From the NCBI GenBank assembly GCA_010093485.1, contig MU001497.1, positions 190,181 to 254,180 on the forward strand: a stretch of 64,000 nt of DNA. Reading direction: 5' to 3'. The notes beneath the pieces were generated by a model that was not told the origin of the DNA, did no database searches, and saw nothing but the letters and a program-made list of their open reading frames with translations. This DNA comes from Karstenula rhodostoma CBS 690.94 (Eukaryota; Ascomycota; Dothideomycetes; Pleosporales; Didymosphaeriaceae). Made by a program: the position numbers and the translations under genes. Every line of letters begins with the position of its first letter. The first letter of the stretch is position 1. Shown here piece by piece: positions 53,682 through 64,000 of this stretch.

Positions 53682-54881
53682 TTGCTCTGCCGCGCCCTTC
53701 CTACAAAATGTCTCGAACCTTTACTCAACACCAGTGCAGTGCCAATTCTACTCACCAGCCTTCAGCATGCGTCCAATGTCCGTCATTGCGTTTGCGAACG
53801 TGCGCCACCCTACGGCATCTACGTCATTCTCTCATCTCGTGAGACAGCCTTGGTGAAAGCGACATCAAGCGCTGCTACAAACAAGGTTCGCCTCCCTGAA
53901 TCAACTGCAAGCAATTTGACGGGTGCAGCTGTCATCGCTACTACGGCTACTGTCCCTGGGTTCTCGGGACCGACCAGCATGAACTTTCCAGTCTGCGGTG
54001 ATGATGCGAAGCTTTTTTGTCAGCCGATTGACCACTCTACCCTTTACGTCGGCAAGACGTACTATGTGCTGTGGAATCCAAAGTTCTTCCCTGGCATGAC
54101 CTCCACGGTTCAAGTGAAGATGCAATGGATAGATGATTTAGCCGTAGAGGCCTGGCCATCAGGAAAGGTTCGAAACGGTTGAGGCAATGTCGCTGTCACC
54201 ATGGACAAGGAGCTGCTTCGAGGAGAGTCTGCGATATGCCACCTTCATACATGTTAGGGCTAACACCGAAAAAGGTTCCAAGGTGTACAATATAACATTT
54301 CGATGCTACAAATCAAGGAAAGTGATCCAGCTGCACAAGCGCAAGTCTTTGATGGGCCCGAGATCACGCTTCAGTACGAGCATCCACATCACCTGCCGTC
54401 CGGCCCCAAGACCTCTACCAACAGAGCTGGCCTCTTCATAGGCCTCCCTCTCAGTCTGGGACTCGTCGTTGTGGTCGTGGCTGGGCTATTCATTGGAATG
54501 CTCAGGCAACGAGTCATCGGTATAGGTAATATCATAGGCCGTCGCAACCATGGATACGGTGTAGGTAAGAGCAGGCGCCGACGCTTGGGCATTGCAAAGA
54601 AGCGGGCAATCAGGCTGGAGGAAATCGAGCTGCAACCGCGGACATCGTGTAGAGGCCAGGCGCGCAGTCGTGACATGCTTGGCAGCAGTGGCAGCCTGAT
54701 CAGTATTCCCGCTCGCTCGGTTAATGACCCAATCAATAATAACCGCATCGTGATCGGAGACCAACGCCCGCCAAACGAACTTCTCCCCTCAAACCCAACC
54801 GTCAGCGCGAGCCTATCCGACTTATCGAGGCGTCGAATGTATTGTCTTCACCTGCAGCGTCCTTTCGTTCCACGTAATTAA
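53682..54881 (+). pseudogene. Decayed gene for a single-pass membrane protein
   Basis: Coherent protein-like segments lie in order but in different frames. First a luminal domain (FPVCGDDAKLFCQPIDHSTL, then VGKTYYVLWNPKFFPG) that hits an in-frame TGA near 54180 but clearly continues as GNVAVTMDKELLRGES in the same frame. Then a shift to a third frame, VQYNISMLQIKESDPAAQA, leading to VFDGPEITLQ, a transmembrane helix (LSLGLVVVVVAGLFIGML) and a basic cytosolic part HGYGVGKSRRRRLGI. Fungal proteins with this order are intact single-pass membrane proteins of unknown role. No intron with good splice sites and matching phase joins the pieces, and no signal peptide is evident, so I call it a pseudogene; missed introns or sequencing error remain possible. 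Confidence 0.55.
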
Positions 54882-55954
54882 GTCTTTCAGCGGCCCGCTC
54901 CCACACCGCTTTTCCTGGCTTCGTTTCGACACGCTGTTAAGCGCTGTGTCACCCCCCGGCCCTGCGCGCAGGTGGAGAAAGTCGGATGTCGCCTTGCAAA
55001 TCCACTGTAACACTATAACACTAAGATCATCTGCTCCGCAATTCAGGCGGAAGAACTGGTCCACTGGGTCGATCACGTTCGCGGAGGGTGTTGAGGCGTT
55101 CCTGTTACGCCGCCTGCAGGACAAAGAAAACTTCGATGGTTTATTAATCGTAGAGAGCTCCTCGGGGATTCTTGCCATGTCAGGACGATCATAATGGGCA
55201 CGATTGCTCGATTTGAACTTGCTTTCGCATTCTAGACCAGCTTTGTTTGTTGATCCGGGTTTAACGTGCGTATGTGTAACGAGGAACGAAACGTCTCGCA
55301 GGGACAACTGAACCTTAGATAAAGGTATGGCTGTAGATGGCATGACAATCACGCTGTACTTCTGCCTTATCTGGAAGTCCCCGAGAAGGTGGAGTGGAGT
55401 CTACCTTCACGCACCCCCTCCCCTCTGCCAAGTTGTAATCCCTGACCCCCACGTCCGCGAAGAATCACCGCTTCCTTCCATGCGCGGTCGAAGATAGTTG
55501 CGGCCGAAGAACTCGTATTGCGATCGCGAGCCACACAATCACGTGCGATGAAGAACCCCGGTCCGACTGGACCACACCATCACCACTTCATAGCATCTCC
55601 ACAGCCACTGCTGGTCATCCCATCATGTACAAGCCATACTCCCCATACGCGGATTATATCAGGAAAAACTTATTTCCACGCACTCTACCCAACACCACCC
55701 CATCCTGTGCATGAGCCCCCGCCAAGCCTGATAAATTGTTTCTGTTAATAAATATGCACCGCTGTCGTTGGTGGAGAAAACATTCCACTCGATCAACACC
55801 AGAGTTGCAAACCTCTGTCGTAGACCTGAGCGGTACGTGTGGTATGTAGAGCGCGGTATATAGCATCACCGAACGAAATAATGAATGATTGTTGAATTCC
55901 ATTTGCGCTTTCTTTCATCCAGCCATCTTTTCATCTTTTGACCAATTTCAAATC
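54882..55954. other. Intergenic region
   Basis: 1.07 kb upstream of the LPMO-like gene. Short frames on both strands without resemblance; nothing else seen. Confidence 0.5.
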
Positions 55955-56721
55955 ATGATCGTCACCGCACTCTTCACCCTCGCTCTCGCCGCCCTGTCCT
56001 CCGCCCACGCTGTTCTTAAAACGCCAACACCACGAACTGTATATCTTCCCTATTCCACCCTCTCCCTTCCCATGTGCTAACGCACACCATGCCGGCCCCT
56101 CCCACACCTCCCTCTGCGGCGCACCTGTCGCCTCAAAACTCGCGTCCGACCCCGCTGGTCCGATCGAGAGCGCCCTCGCGAAGGCAGATGCTAGCTATAA
56201 GTGCGATGCGTATTTGTGTAGGGGTTATCAGTGGGGGGATAACACGGGGCGGGTGAAGGCGTATGCTGCGGGAGAGGTATGTTGTAGAAGGGAAGAGGGA
56301 TAAAGGAAGGATGCTGATGGGATAATAGGTAGTACCTTTTTACGTGGATTTAGTCGCGGCGCATAAGCCGGGGTGGGCTGTGAGTGGATTCCGCGTTCTT
56401 CTGTGGAGGGGGCTGACAGGAAACAGAATGTCTCGGTCGTTGATTTGAAGACGAACAAGGCGGTTGGGACGCCGGTGAAGGTGTGGAGCGTGTGGCCAGA
56501 TAATGTCAGTGGGGGTGGGGATGATGGTGAGTTTGTTTCCTTATTACGAATCTGAGCTGGGTGGGTTCGCTGATGAAAGGGTAGTTGATTTCAATGTCAC
56601 CATTCCGAGCACGCTGGGCTCGACGTGCGATGTTGGTGGGAAGTGTGCGCTGCAGTGGTATTGGTGGAGTAGCAGTAACAAGCAGACGTATGAGGGTTGT
56701 GTGGATTTTTATGTGAAGTAG
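55955..56721 (+). CDS. Small secreted LPMO-like (chitin-binding type-4 / AA16-like) protein
   Basis: Exons 55955-56038, about 56091-56276, 56329-56379, 56427-56526 and 56585-56721 give about 185 residues. The signal peptide (TALFTLALAALSSA) is cleaved before a His (HAVLKTPTPR), the N-terminal copper-ligand position of lytic polysaccharide monooxygenases. A second His lies in VAAHKPGWANVSVVD and an axial aromatic in GCVDFYVK at the C-terminus; CALQWYWW and paired Cys residues also fit. LPMOs oxidatively cleave chitin or cellulose outside the cell. I remember intact relatives annotated as chitin-binding type-4 or AA16-like, but cannot fix the subclass. Exons 2-5 splice canonically; intron 1 has a GTATAT donor and a GCTAAC branch but no AG before exon 2, so the model there is uncertain and the gene may be damaged. 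Confidence 0.65.
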
Positions 56722-57501
56722 AAGGGTGGTGGTGGTGGTGGTGGTGAAAGAGCTGGACAGGAGCTTAGGGTGATGCTGTATATATGAGGATAAAGGAATA
56801 GGAAAGGTGCTATGCAAGATATGTTGAACGGTTATGAGAACAAAGGTGGACTACATTGAGAAGACGCATAGTCCAACTTGATTGATATATCATCGCCATT
56901 TTGGGCTGGTCGAATCGCTTCTTAAGCGCGTGACTAGCCTCAGTTTGGTCCTGTCTTCTTTCTGCGACGGGTTAAATCGATACTGAGAATGTCAGAAGTG
57001 CTGCATACAACTGCAAGAGAGGAGCTTCCTCTAGGACGCAACACGCTGAATGGAATGCAAAGGCCACACGCTAAACCGCGATGGGCCTGGCCTACGCTAT
57101 ACATCAGACTCGTATGAACTCCACTTAGTATGTTCCTTGATATACCAGAATCTTTCAAACGTTAGCAAGTGACTCTTGTGGGTGTTTCTCGTAAAGACAG
57201 GTTTGGTATGGCAAGATACGATTTGACAGTCGTGCTCTTCTGCCTCAAGATGTCATACATCTAACAAGATTCAACTGAAAAACTGCCGATTTTAAGTTTG
57301 TCTTGGGGTTTTTGTAAGCCGCAGCAAGACGCAGTATAGGCACTCGATGGGGTGACTAAACATAAATATTCCAAAAATTCCAAAAATTCCATGGAAGCGA
57401 TGCACACATAGAGTGGCCGAGCTGGAGCAGTGATCTGGAAACGTACGACTCTATTCAGGCGATTCCCACCCACACACGATCTTGCTTTTATTATGAATGA
57501 T
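56722..57501. other. Convergent intergenic region
   Basis: 780 bp between the LPMO-like stop and the first HET gene stop. Contains a GGT run near 56725 and ATTCCAAAA repeated in tandem around 57368. No gene recognised. Confidence 0.5.
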
Positions 57502-59171
57502 TCATTCCGGGGCGCATCCACTGAGTGAACGGTCTTGACACTGTCTTGGGCGGTCGAGCTGAGGTAACAGTGACCACATTGGATTTGGATCCGCAATTCT
57601 TATTGGGATTGGATCACCCTCAAGGTTAGATATATGAGTCTCTCCGCGGCGAGGCCATTTGTATGTGATCCTTGAAAACCCCTTTGCGTCCAACGCGGCG
57701 TGTTCTGACATGAGAGGTGCAGCTAATATCACTGGCTGTGAAGGCATATTACCGCTCGGAAGAGTCAAAAAATGTTTTGTCGCTCCTATCAACTCCACCC
57801 TCTCCTCCAGACTGCCGAGTAAGGTGATAAGTCGCGCAAAGGCCGGAAGTGAGAAGCGCAGGGTACAACTGTCCCCATGCTCCCATGCGAAGTATATGTG
57901 CTCATCGTAACTGAACGCGGACGACATTTGGGTGAGAGGATCCACCCAGTATACCGGATGCACAAGCGCGCGTACATCGCCACGGCTTGGCGCCGAAGGC
58001 ATCTGCAATCGCAGAGAACCGCCTCTAAATGTGCGAGTATGGTATGAGCGAACGCCGAACCCAGGTTCCACCTTGTTGATGTGATGACATGTTAAATCGA
58101 ATCGCATAAGGTCATCTGCCAAAAGGATAACCCCTTCTAAGTCATTCTCAACGGGTATTTGAAAATCAACAAAATTTCTGTGATTGTCAGGCCCTGTGGT
58201 TCCAACCATGTGGAGAATCTTGGCTTCCAGGGTGTCGAATACCATGACGGCGTGGCATAGACAGAAATCGTCCTGATTTGTTTGTAGGAATCGAAGGGCA
58301 GTTTCCTCTTTCGTAACATTATAGTCCATGTCCATTTCATGCCCATTGCATGATACCGAGAGGAGCGAGAAGATCTTATCTCGTGGTTCAGTGCATGATC
58401 TTGCCCGATATTCCCAAAGTCGTTCCAAAGATAAGAACGCGGTCGAATATGATTCCCTCTGCCTGAGACCAGACACTGATGTTGACAGCGACAAGCTAAG
58501 ACCGAGGAAGTCGCGACCTGGGTCTCTCCTAAAAATGGAAGCGTTCGAGTCTAACAACTGCTCCCAAACTCGACAATCCTCCTCAGGCATTTTCCAATTT
58601 CTGTTACGTCCTGCCAATAATGCAACAATGAGATCCAAACATCTGTTGGAAGCAACAAGCATGAACTTGTGCGCGAGCAAGCTTTCTTGTGTTGTCCAAG
58701 CGCGGGTCCAATAGGTGTTGTTGAGGAGCCGCGTTCGCATCGATGCCTCCCATTCCCCGAAACGCTTTGCAAGAAGACGCGGGTATTTGATTCTCCACCA
58801 TCCTTTATGATACACCCTATCGGTCCATGCCTTGAAAAGCCATGTGAGACCCAGGTTAGTTCCCATCCAAGCCAGGACGACTTCTGAATTGAGGTAGATG
58901 TCACTAAACAGCCGCACCTGGTGGTTTCTCTCCCTTGGATTATCTTGGTCGATACACAAGGCGTCGATCCAGATCGCGTGTGTAATTTGTTCGAAGTTGA
59001 AAGGAGATCCACCAAACTTTTCGGTCGGCATGTGAAGATTATGACGGCGGGCGCTTTTTGAGCTTGCGATTTTCAAAAATTTATAGAGGTTTCGGCGTAC
59101 TTGAATAGCTCTGCCGTTGATGTAGATGCGACGTGAAGGCTGTGCGGGGCCCCAGTACCAAAGCGGCCGGT
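57502..59171 (-). CDS. HET-domain (heterokaryon incompatibility) protein, 5' end unresolved
   Basis: An open frame of more than 550 codons. The HET domain is clear: WGPAQPSRRIYINGRAIQV at the start, then AIWIDALCIDQDNPRERNHQ, LAWMG and YWTRAWTTQE, and later RARSCTEPRDKIFSLLS, the usual block order. In fungi HET domains trigger incompatibility cell death when non-self is sensed. The C-terminal 250 residues have no recognised domain. The frame upstream has a stop just before residue 1, and a TAG acceptor at 59172-59173 fits a phase-1 junction, so a short 5' exon with the ATG must lie upstream, probably in 59190-59360, but no good donor was identified. A truncated allele is the alternative. Confidence 0.75.
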
Positions 59172-59772
59172 CTAGCAATTACATACCCAGCTAAACGTTA
59201 ACTCTCCAGAGCAGCCAGCACTGCGAAAGGTATGCTCTTCAACTCTATGAGGTTGGATAGACATTGCATTCAGAGCTAGAGACGACCGGCCAAGCTCTCG
59301 CTCGCTTGCATTTCTCTTCCTTCGTATGGTCGTTGGGCTTTTTTCAATGGTTTTCACGATATTATCAAAGACTCTCGTAGCGACATGCGCCAGTGATCTC
59401 CGCGAAGTCTTGGAAAGAGGCGAAAAGAGAGGATAGCCGATGTATTATCGTGACTTTTGACACTCTTGCATTCGATATAAATGGCATATACAGTGGTGCA
59501 ACACCGGCAGGACAACTAAGAAGACGAATGTAGATGCTCGTAATGAGCAGAGGCGGGCAATGCCAATAGAGCATTTGAACATACAAATAGACTAGTATGT
59601 ACTATGTCTGGATTATAATTCTTCATGTAGCAAAGACACGAGTGGAGACCTTTAAGCCTGGCGATGGGCTTGGAAGAGATCGCCCGTACATGCGAATGAA
59701 AGACGAAATGCGTATCTGGTACGATAGATCCCCCCCTCGGTTGTTTAGACAAACAATATTTAACGACCAGCT
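59172..59772. other. Intergenic region, probable 5' exon of the HET gene
   Basis: 600 bp between the two HET genes. A minus-strand frame from an ATG at 59357 (MKTIEKSPTTIRRKRNASER) could provide the missing 5' exon, but the splice is not resolved. Confidence 0.35.
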
Positions 59773-62021
59773 TCAAACAAGCTCAATCATCTCTCGATTC
59801 GCCCTAGAAAAGTCTACATGAATAGGCCGCATGCAACCGCATCCTATGCGCCTGAGGATTCGCAATTCTCCATTCGGAGCCGCCTGAGCTTCCTCTAGGA
59901 CCAAAAACGTCGATATAGTTTCTCCATACTCTTCTTCCGTAAAAGAGAGCTGTAGACACCAGTACTCACGTCTCTCACCGTACTCAACATCATCTGGGAG
60001 CATCTCATCCAACCTAACTGAATGAAAGTGTCTATATCTATTACCCTGACCTTTCGCGCCAAACAACCGCCTCCGTTTACGATCCCACTGGAAAGTGTGC
60101 TTCTGAAGCGGGCCTTCAAGCACCAGCTTCGTTGACGCTATTTTCGAGAAGAGGGGTATCGACTCCCACAAGACCTCGACTTCCTTCACGTGCGCTACTG
60201 TTATGCTGTTCACTGCGTACGAAAAGTACACAACCCCGCCAGGATACTTGTCCACGTGCAGCGACAACCAAGTCCATGATGGCACATTCGCGAGCCCCGA
60301 CCTTTCGGTCGGATAAGGCCCTAGAATATGATCGTCCACCAGACGCGTCCACCATGCCAGATCCCTCACGAACGTCTCTTTCCACATGCCCAGGAGAAAT
60401 GTATGCTTCATTCCCTCCCTATAATGCCGCACAACCCCATCCAGCGCCGGCAATCGGTCGTTTTGCTTCGTGAACTTGCGCTGGCTGAAATCGCTCACCC
60501 ACGCAGTCCAGTCATAGGACCAGCCTCCTAGACTGTCCAGATCTCCAGGAATATTCAATGCGACGGTATGATCGATGTACCCGTCTTCCGAATATACTTT
60601 CTCAGAGCACTGCCAATACATCTGCCTCCGCCCGCAATACAGAACGCGCGGCGCGAGTATTAGCTCCTGGAACACCCAGCCGCGTACGTTCAGCGGAGAC
60701 GAAAACACCTCGACTGGATCCGCGGGTGTCGAACGTATTCTTACTCTCCTACCATCCATGTTCGGTCCAGTCAGAGACATTGCGCCCCAGCCGAGAGCTA
60801 GGGCACAGCCGCCGTTGCAGTTCAGCGAGTCGATGGCGGCGATATTGAGGTAGCTGCCGCGATAAACTTCCGCCATGCGCATGGCTTCGTGTTGCCAATC
60901 TTGCTCGTCGTCTTGGATAATACAGAGCGAGTCGATCCATATGTACCGCAGGCCAAGCGCGCGCGTGATCTTCATGGCGTCGTTAAAGGTTCTGGGGATC
61001 CGGCGTTTCGTGCGGCTGTAGAGGGGGAAGATGCTGGTCATGTGTTCTTGTAGGTTGGCCTTGAGTGTGCGCACGGGCTGTTCGTCACCCCAGCGGTGGC
61101 TGAGCGTGGTGTACTGTACGCTCTGTTGATCAAGGGAGCTGGTGTTTATCAAGTGGGGGTCGAAAGAGCCTGAATGCGTGCTTGCGAAAAGATCTATGAG
61201 CCGAGTTGGCAGAGACTCTCTGTCCAGCATGCGTTTTTTGCATTGTTGATGCTGCGACTGACAAGCTTCCAGCCATTCGTTGACAACAGGCATGCGAGTA
61301 CCAAGCTGCAACGGCACTCGATCGGACCAGATGGCACGTTGTGGGATTGAACCTATGTATGTGATCAGCATCAGCCTCGACGGCAGTCTACTTTGTATGT
61401 ACCTGAACCATCTTCCGCCATCAGCAAAAAGCGCAATCGCGGATAACTGTCTATGTACAATGTAAACTCATGAATCCTAGCGCCTGCAATCGCTTCTTCA
61501 TTACAAAGCGACTTCGTATATATTCCACTGGCAATCTCGTAATCCTGCAACTCCATATCACGATCTTGAGGGTACCGTTGAGGAAAGTAGTTGATACCCT
61601 CTTCGGTGCCCTCGATCAGGCTCCAGCACAGACCGCACGTTTCGGAGGACTTTTTCATGTTCCAGAATGACTCGTAATGGTCGGGAATAAGGTATGCGAC
61701 GCTCTCCGTGTTTTTGTTCAAGACTTGGAGGAGGAGGGTCTCGCAATACGAGCATACTGGACTGCCGGGCTTCGCATACTTGTCACTGAATGCGTCGTCT
61801 GGTTGGGAGTCCGGGAGAGAGTCTTCATGCTCGAAGTTACTGCGCTCGGGTTCGTTGTCATCGAGATCGTGGGCTTCGCTACCCTCCTTTTCGTCAACTT
61901 CGGATCGTTCAGATTCGTCTTTAGTGTCTTCCTGGACATCAGTATTGACATCAGAAATCGTTAGATCCTCGATAGCGGTGTCTGAGGCTAGCTTTGGGGA
62001 CTGTTTGATTGTAGCAGACAT
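59773..62021 (-). CDS. HET-domain (heterokaryon incompatibility) protein
   Basis: Exons 62021-61403 and 61352-59773 with a 50-nt intron encode 732 residues. The first 90 residues are acidic and disordered, followed by a CSYCETLLL...CGLCWSLIEG cysteine pair typical of the N-terminal region of many fungal HET proteins. The HET domain lies in exon 2: YTTLSHRWGDEQPVRTLK, RTFNDAMKITRALGLRYIWI, DSLCIIQDDEQDWQHEA, MAEVYRGSYLNIAAID and RGWVFQELILAPRVLYCG. A conserved PSWTWLSL motif follows near residue 560. All standard HET blocks are intact, so the protein is likely functional in non-self recognition or induced cell death. The ATG chosen is the first in frame; the frame is open slightly further up. 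It is followed on the same strand by another HET gene and preceded by a NACHT-type gene. Confidence 0.88.
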
Positions 62022-62576
62022 GATGCGTGACTCGGGGTACAAGTGACGATGAGTTACGGAGGGAAGGCATTCAGCTGCAGTCGTGCTCTCGCAAGGCTAC
62101 GAATGACCTCGTATTCACCACCGACGCTAGTCCTAAACTGAGCAAGGGCGATACACACTGCTTCGTAATCCCCCGCCACTTTCGCACTCAACCCAACTAA
62201 TTGTTGATACCATAGGTCCCTTCACTTCTCATTGGGACATCTCCTCGCATGACGTTACCCACTGAATTGGGGTGTTGGTAATGGTACTGCTGCATGAGTA
62301 TACTGCATTTACTCTAAATGCATCTAATACGCTACTACTAATCAAAAAAAGCTATTGTTCGTCCTAGCTCTCTTATCGCTTTTCTTCTTACCTACCCCAC
62401 GCCTTCCCCTCTTTGAGTAGCGAAAACTTTCCCGTGAAATCTATTCTGCTGAGATACCTGATGTTGCATGAGCCAACTTCAAGCAAATGCCGCCTTGTAC
62501 TTAAGTATTCGGAAACCATTCTAGTGCATGATGACAGAACGATGCTTTCTTATTCTTGCAGAATGATAATCACAAA
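62022..62576. other. Intergenic region
   Basis: 555 bp between the NACHT-type gene stop and the HET gene start, locally AT-rich (62300-62400). No gene recognised. Confidence 0.5.
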
Positions 62577-64000
62577 TTATTTCGTTCCTTTGCGCCCAAT
62601 CGAGACCTTCCAATCGGCTACAGGTTTCAGAAACCTCCGTACACCAGAGACAGTGTGGGTTGAGCCGGTTGCGGTTGCAACACCACCACCATCAATGAGC
62701 TCTATCAACCTCCTGGTACTCGGAGTCTGCTTTGGCAAGGATTTCAGAACCCGTCTAGCTCCTGAGGCCAGTTCAGGATGGGTTTGAGGGTCCGCACCAG
62801 ATTCTACGCAGAGCACTCCAATCTTTGCCCAATGGTTATAGCGATCGTTTTTATGGTCTGCGTCCTCGACGGATTGGCCTATACCTTCCAATTTTATGAA
62901 AATGGTTCTTAGATATAGGATCCTGAAAAACAAGAGCGAGGGTGGATCCATGATTTCGAAGAGCATCCATCGAACTATAGAGATACTTGGCAGATCGCTA
63001 AATCCCGGCTCGCAAAGCCCGGGGAAGAACACAGGTCTGATGCAAATAGTTTTCCAGATAGACATTGACCCGATTGGGTCGCTCCGTCTCGACGCCAAGG
63101 ACAGGGGGGTTTGTATTGGAAGGAAAGCTACCTTGGAAGTCCATGGAACTTGATCAGGAAACTTGGTGTCAGGGTATAGATACTGTGCCGCAATTTCAGA
63201 CCAATGCAGCTCTATTTGCTTGGCAAAGGTTGCGGTAGCTTCCCGGAGCACAATCGTGGCTGAAGCGCCTCCAGTGGAGGACATGCGGGTCCAATTGATG
63301 GCCTTCCCAAAATGATTACGTACACTATGGGTGCTCTCCGTCGAGGGTCTCCAAAACTTCATCATGAAGATGCAGGATCCAGCTAAGATCAAGCTGAGAT
63401 CACCATGCGGAACTAAGGACTTCATTCGGGTCGAAACTTCTGTGGAGCATAAAAAGTCTCTCGCAGTTCGATGCAAATATGAGACTTTGACTTCGATACC
63501 AGGCTTGTTGGCTTTGATCTCAAAAAGGCCTTTCCATCGACTATTCAGGCGTTTGTTGATGGTTTCGTATCTATCGTTATACTCCTGGTCAGAAAGAGGG
63601 AGAATCTGGGCGGCAGCGGCAGATTCTATCAGTTCCGCTTCTTCCAGACCCTGGTCAGCGTAGTATAGTTCCATTGCAGTCAAGTTCCCTTGTCCAGCTT
63701 CTATGAGATGGAATAGCTGATAGGCGTGTTTGGTGTAGGTAGGTTCGATTGAGGCAAAAATTTTCCTGTAGAACAAGATCAAATCACCCGGGATTTTGTT
63801 TAAACGTAGCTGGAGGTCGGAGACACGATCGCCATTGGTGAACCCGATAAGAAGTGACTTTACGGTCAGATACACCCAAAGGAAAACGCCAGAGGATTTT
63901 GTGGTGATGTTTTCAATCAGTTTCGCTGCGAATAATGGTTCGCGTCGTGCTAGGCCTTTGAAACCGGAATGAGAATGCAATTTGTTAGTAACATAGTCCC
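62577..64000 (-). CDS. C-terminal part of a NACHT-type NLR-like NTPase (runs off right edge)
   Basis: The frame is open from 64000 to the stop at 62577, about 474 residues, with no ATG needed inside the window. The segment GVFLWVYLTVKSLLIGFTNG, then LQLRLNKIPGDLILFYRKI, and later VSYLHRTARDFL, matches the region that directly follows the NACHT P-loop domain in fungal NLR-like proteins (DUF7791-type). Walker motifs would lie beyond the right edge. No ankyrin, TPR or WD40 repeats are seen at the C-terminus, which instead ends in an unrecognised segment (LIDGGGVATATGSTHTVSG). Fungal NACHT proteins act in non-self recognition and programmed cell death, often next to HET genes as here. The effector domain, usually N-terminal, is outside the window. 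Confidence 0.75.
   Translation of the reverse strand, partial: DYVTNKLHSHSGFKGLARREPLFAAKLIENITTKSSGVFLWVYLTVKSLLIGFTNGDRVSDLQLRLNKIPGDLILFYRKIFASIEPTYTKHAYQLFHLIEAGQGNLTAMELYYADQGLEEAELIESAAAAQILPLSDQEYNDRYETINKRLNSRWKGLFEIKANKPGIEVKVSYLHRTARDFLCSTEVSTRMKSLVPHGDLSLILAGSCIFMMKFWRPSTESTHSVRNHFGKAINWTRMSSTGGASATIVLREATATFAKQIELHWSEIAAQYLYPDTKFPDQVPWTSKVAFLPIQTPLSLASRRSDPIGSMSIWKTICIRPVFFPGLCEPGFSDLPSISIVRWMLFEIMDPPSLLFFRILYLRTIFIKLEGIGQSVEDADHKNDRYNHWAKIGVLCVESGADPQTHPELASGARRVLKSLPKQTPSTRRLIELIDGGGVATATGSTHTVSGVRRFLKPVADWKVSIGRKGTK

Noticed and set aside
56039..56090. U12-type AT-AC intron in the LPMO-like gene
   Set aside because: The ATATCTT-like donor is suggestive, but an AT-AC intron would put exon 2 out of frame, and U12 splicing is not expected in these fungi.

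Overview
The window reads as nuclear DNA of a filamentous ascomycete (Pezizomycotina; a dothideomycete-like fungus would fit, but the class is my inference). The evidence is short introns of about 45-95 nt (one of 217 nt) with GT-AG ends and CTAAC/CTGAC-type branch sites, GC-rich coding DNA, monocistronic genes on both strands, and fungal families: HET-domain proteins, a Zn2Cys6 regulator, a sedolisin protease, a CFEM protein, a GET2-like protein and the mitoribosomal protein MRP49. I found no rRNA, convincing tRNA, CRISPR array or intact transposon. Gene models below were built by hand-splicing and checking reading phase across every intron.

Layout. 1-18.3 kb: a GH28-like pectin-lyase-fold enzyme cut by the left edge, a secreted sedolisin, a CFEM membrane protein with an unresolved 5' end, a kynurenine-type aminotransferase, a divergent MGS1/WRNIP1 clamp-type AAA ATPase, a membrane alpha/beta hydrolase, an HMG-box regulator and a GDSL-like protein that has lost two catalytic positions. 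19.8-24 kb: a secreted PQQ-type beta-propeller protein and a disordered protein, followed by 2.3 kb without a convincing gene. 26-36.4 kb is the most accessory part: an FAD monooxygenase, an F-box-like protein whose promoter holds three tandem dyads, a Zn2Cys6 factor, a PAF-acetylhydrolase-like esterase and a cytochrome P450. Together they look like a small oxidative metabolism cluster with no synthase in view. 37-42 kb: GH92 alpha-mannosidase and GH127 beta-L-arabinofuranosidase converge, a likely glycan-trimming pair.

43-53.3 kb is mostly housekeeping: an RBR ubiquitin ligase, a lysine 2,3-aminomutase-like radical SAM enzyme, GET2-like protein, MRP49 and a thioredoxin-like ER protein. 53.7-56.7 kb holds a decayed membrane-protein gene and a small LPMO-like secreted protein whose first intron has no usable AG. 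The right end (57.5-64 kb) is a same-strand run of two HET-domain genes and the C-terminal part of a NACHT-type NLR-like gene that continues past the edge, which looks like an allorecognition or innate-immunity neighbourhood.

Starts were placed at real ATG codons; several open frames begin upstream at TTG or GTG only because no stop intervenes, and those extensions were not used.
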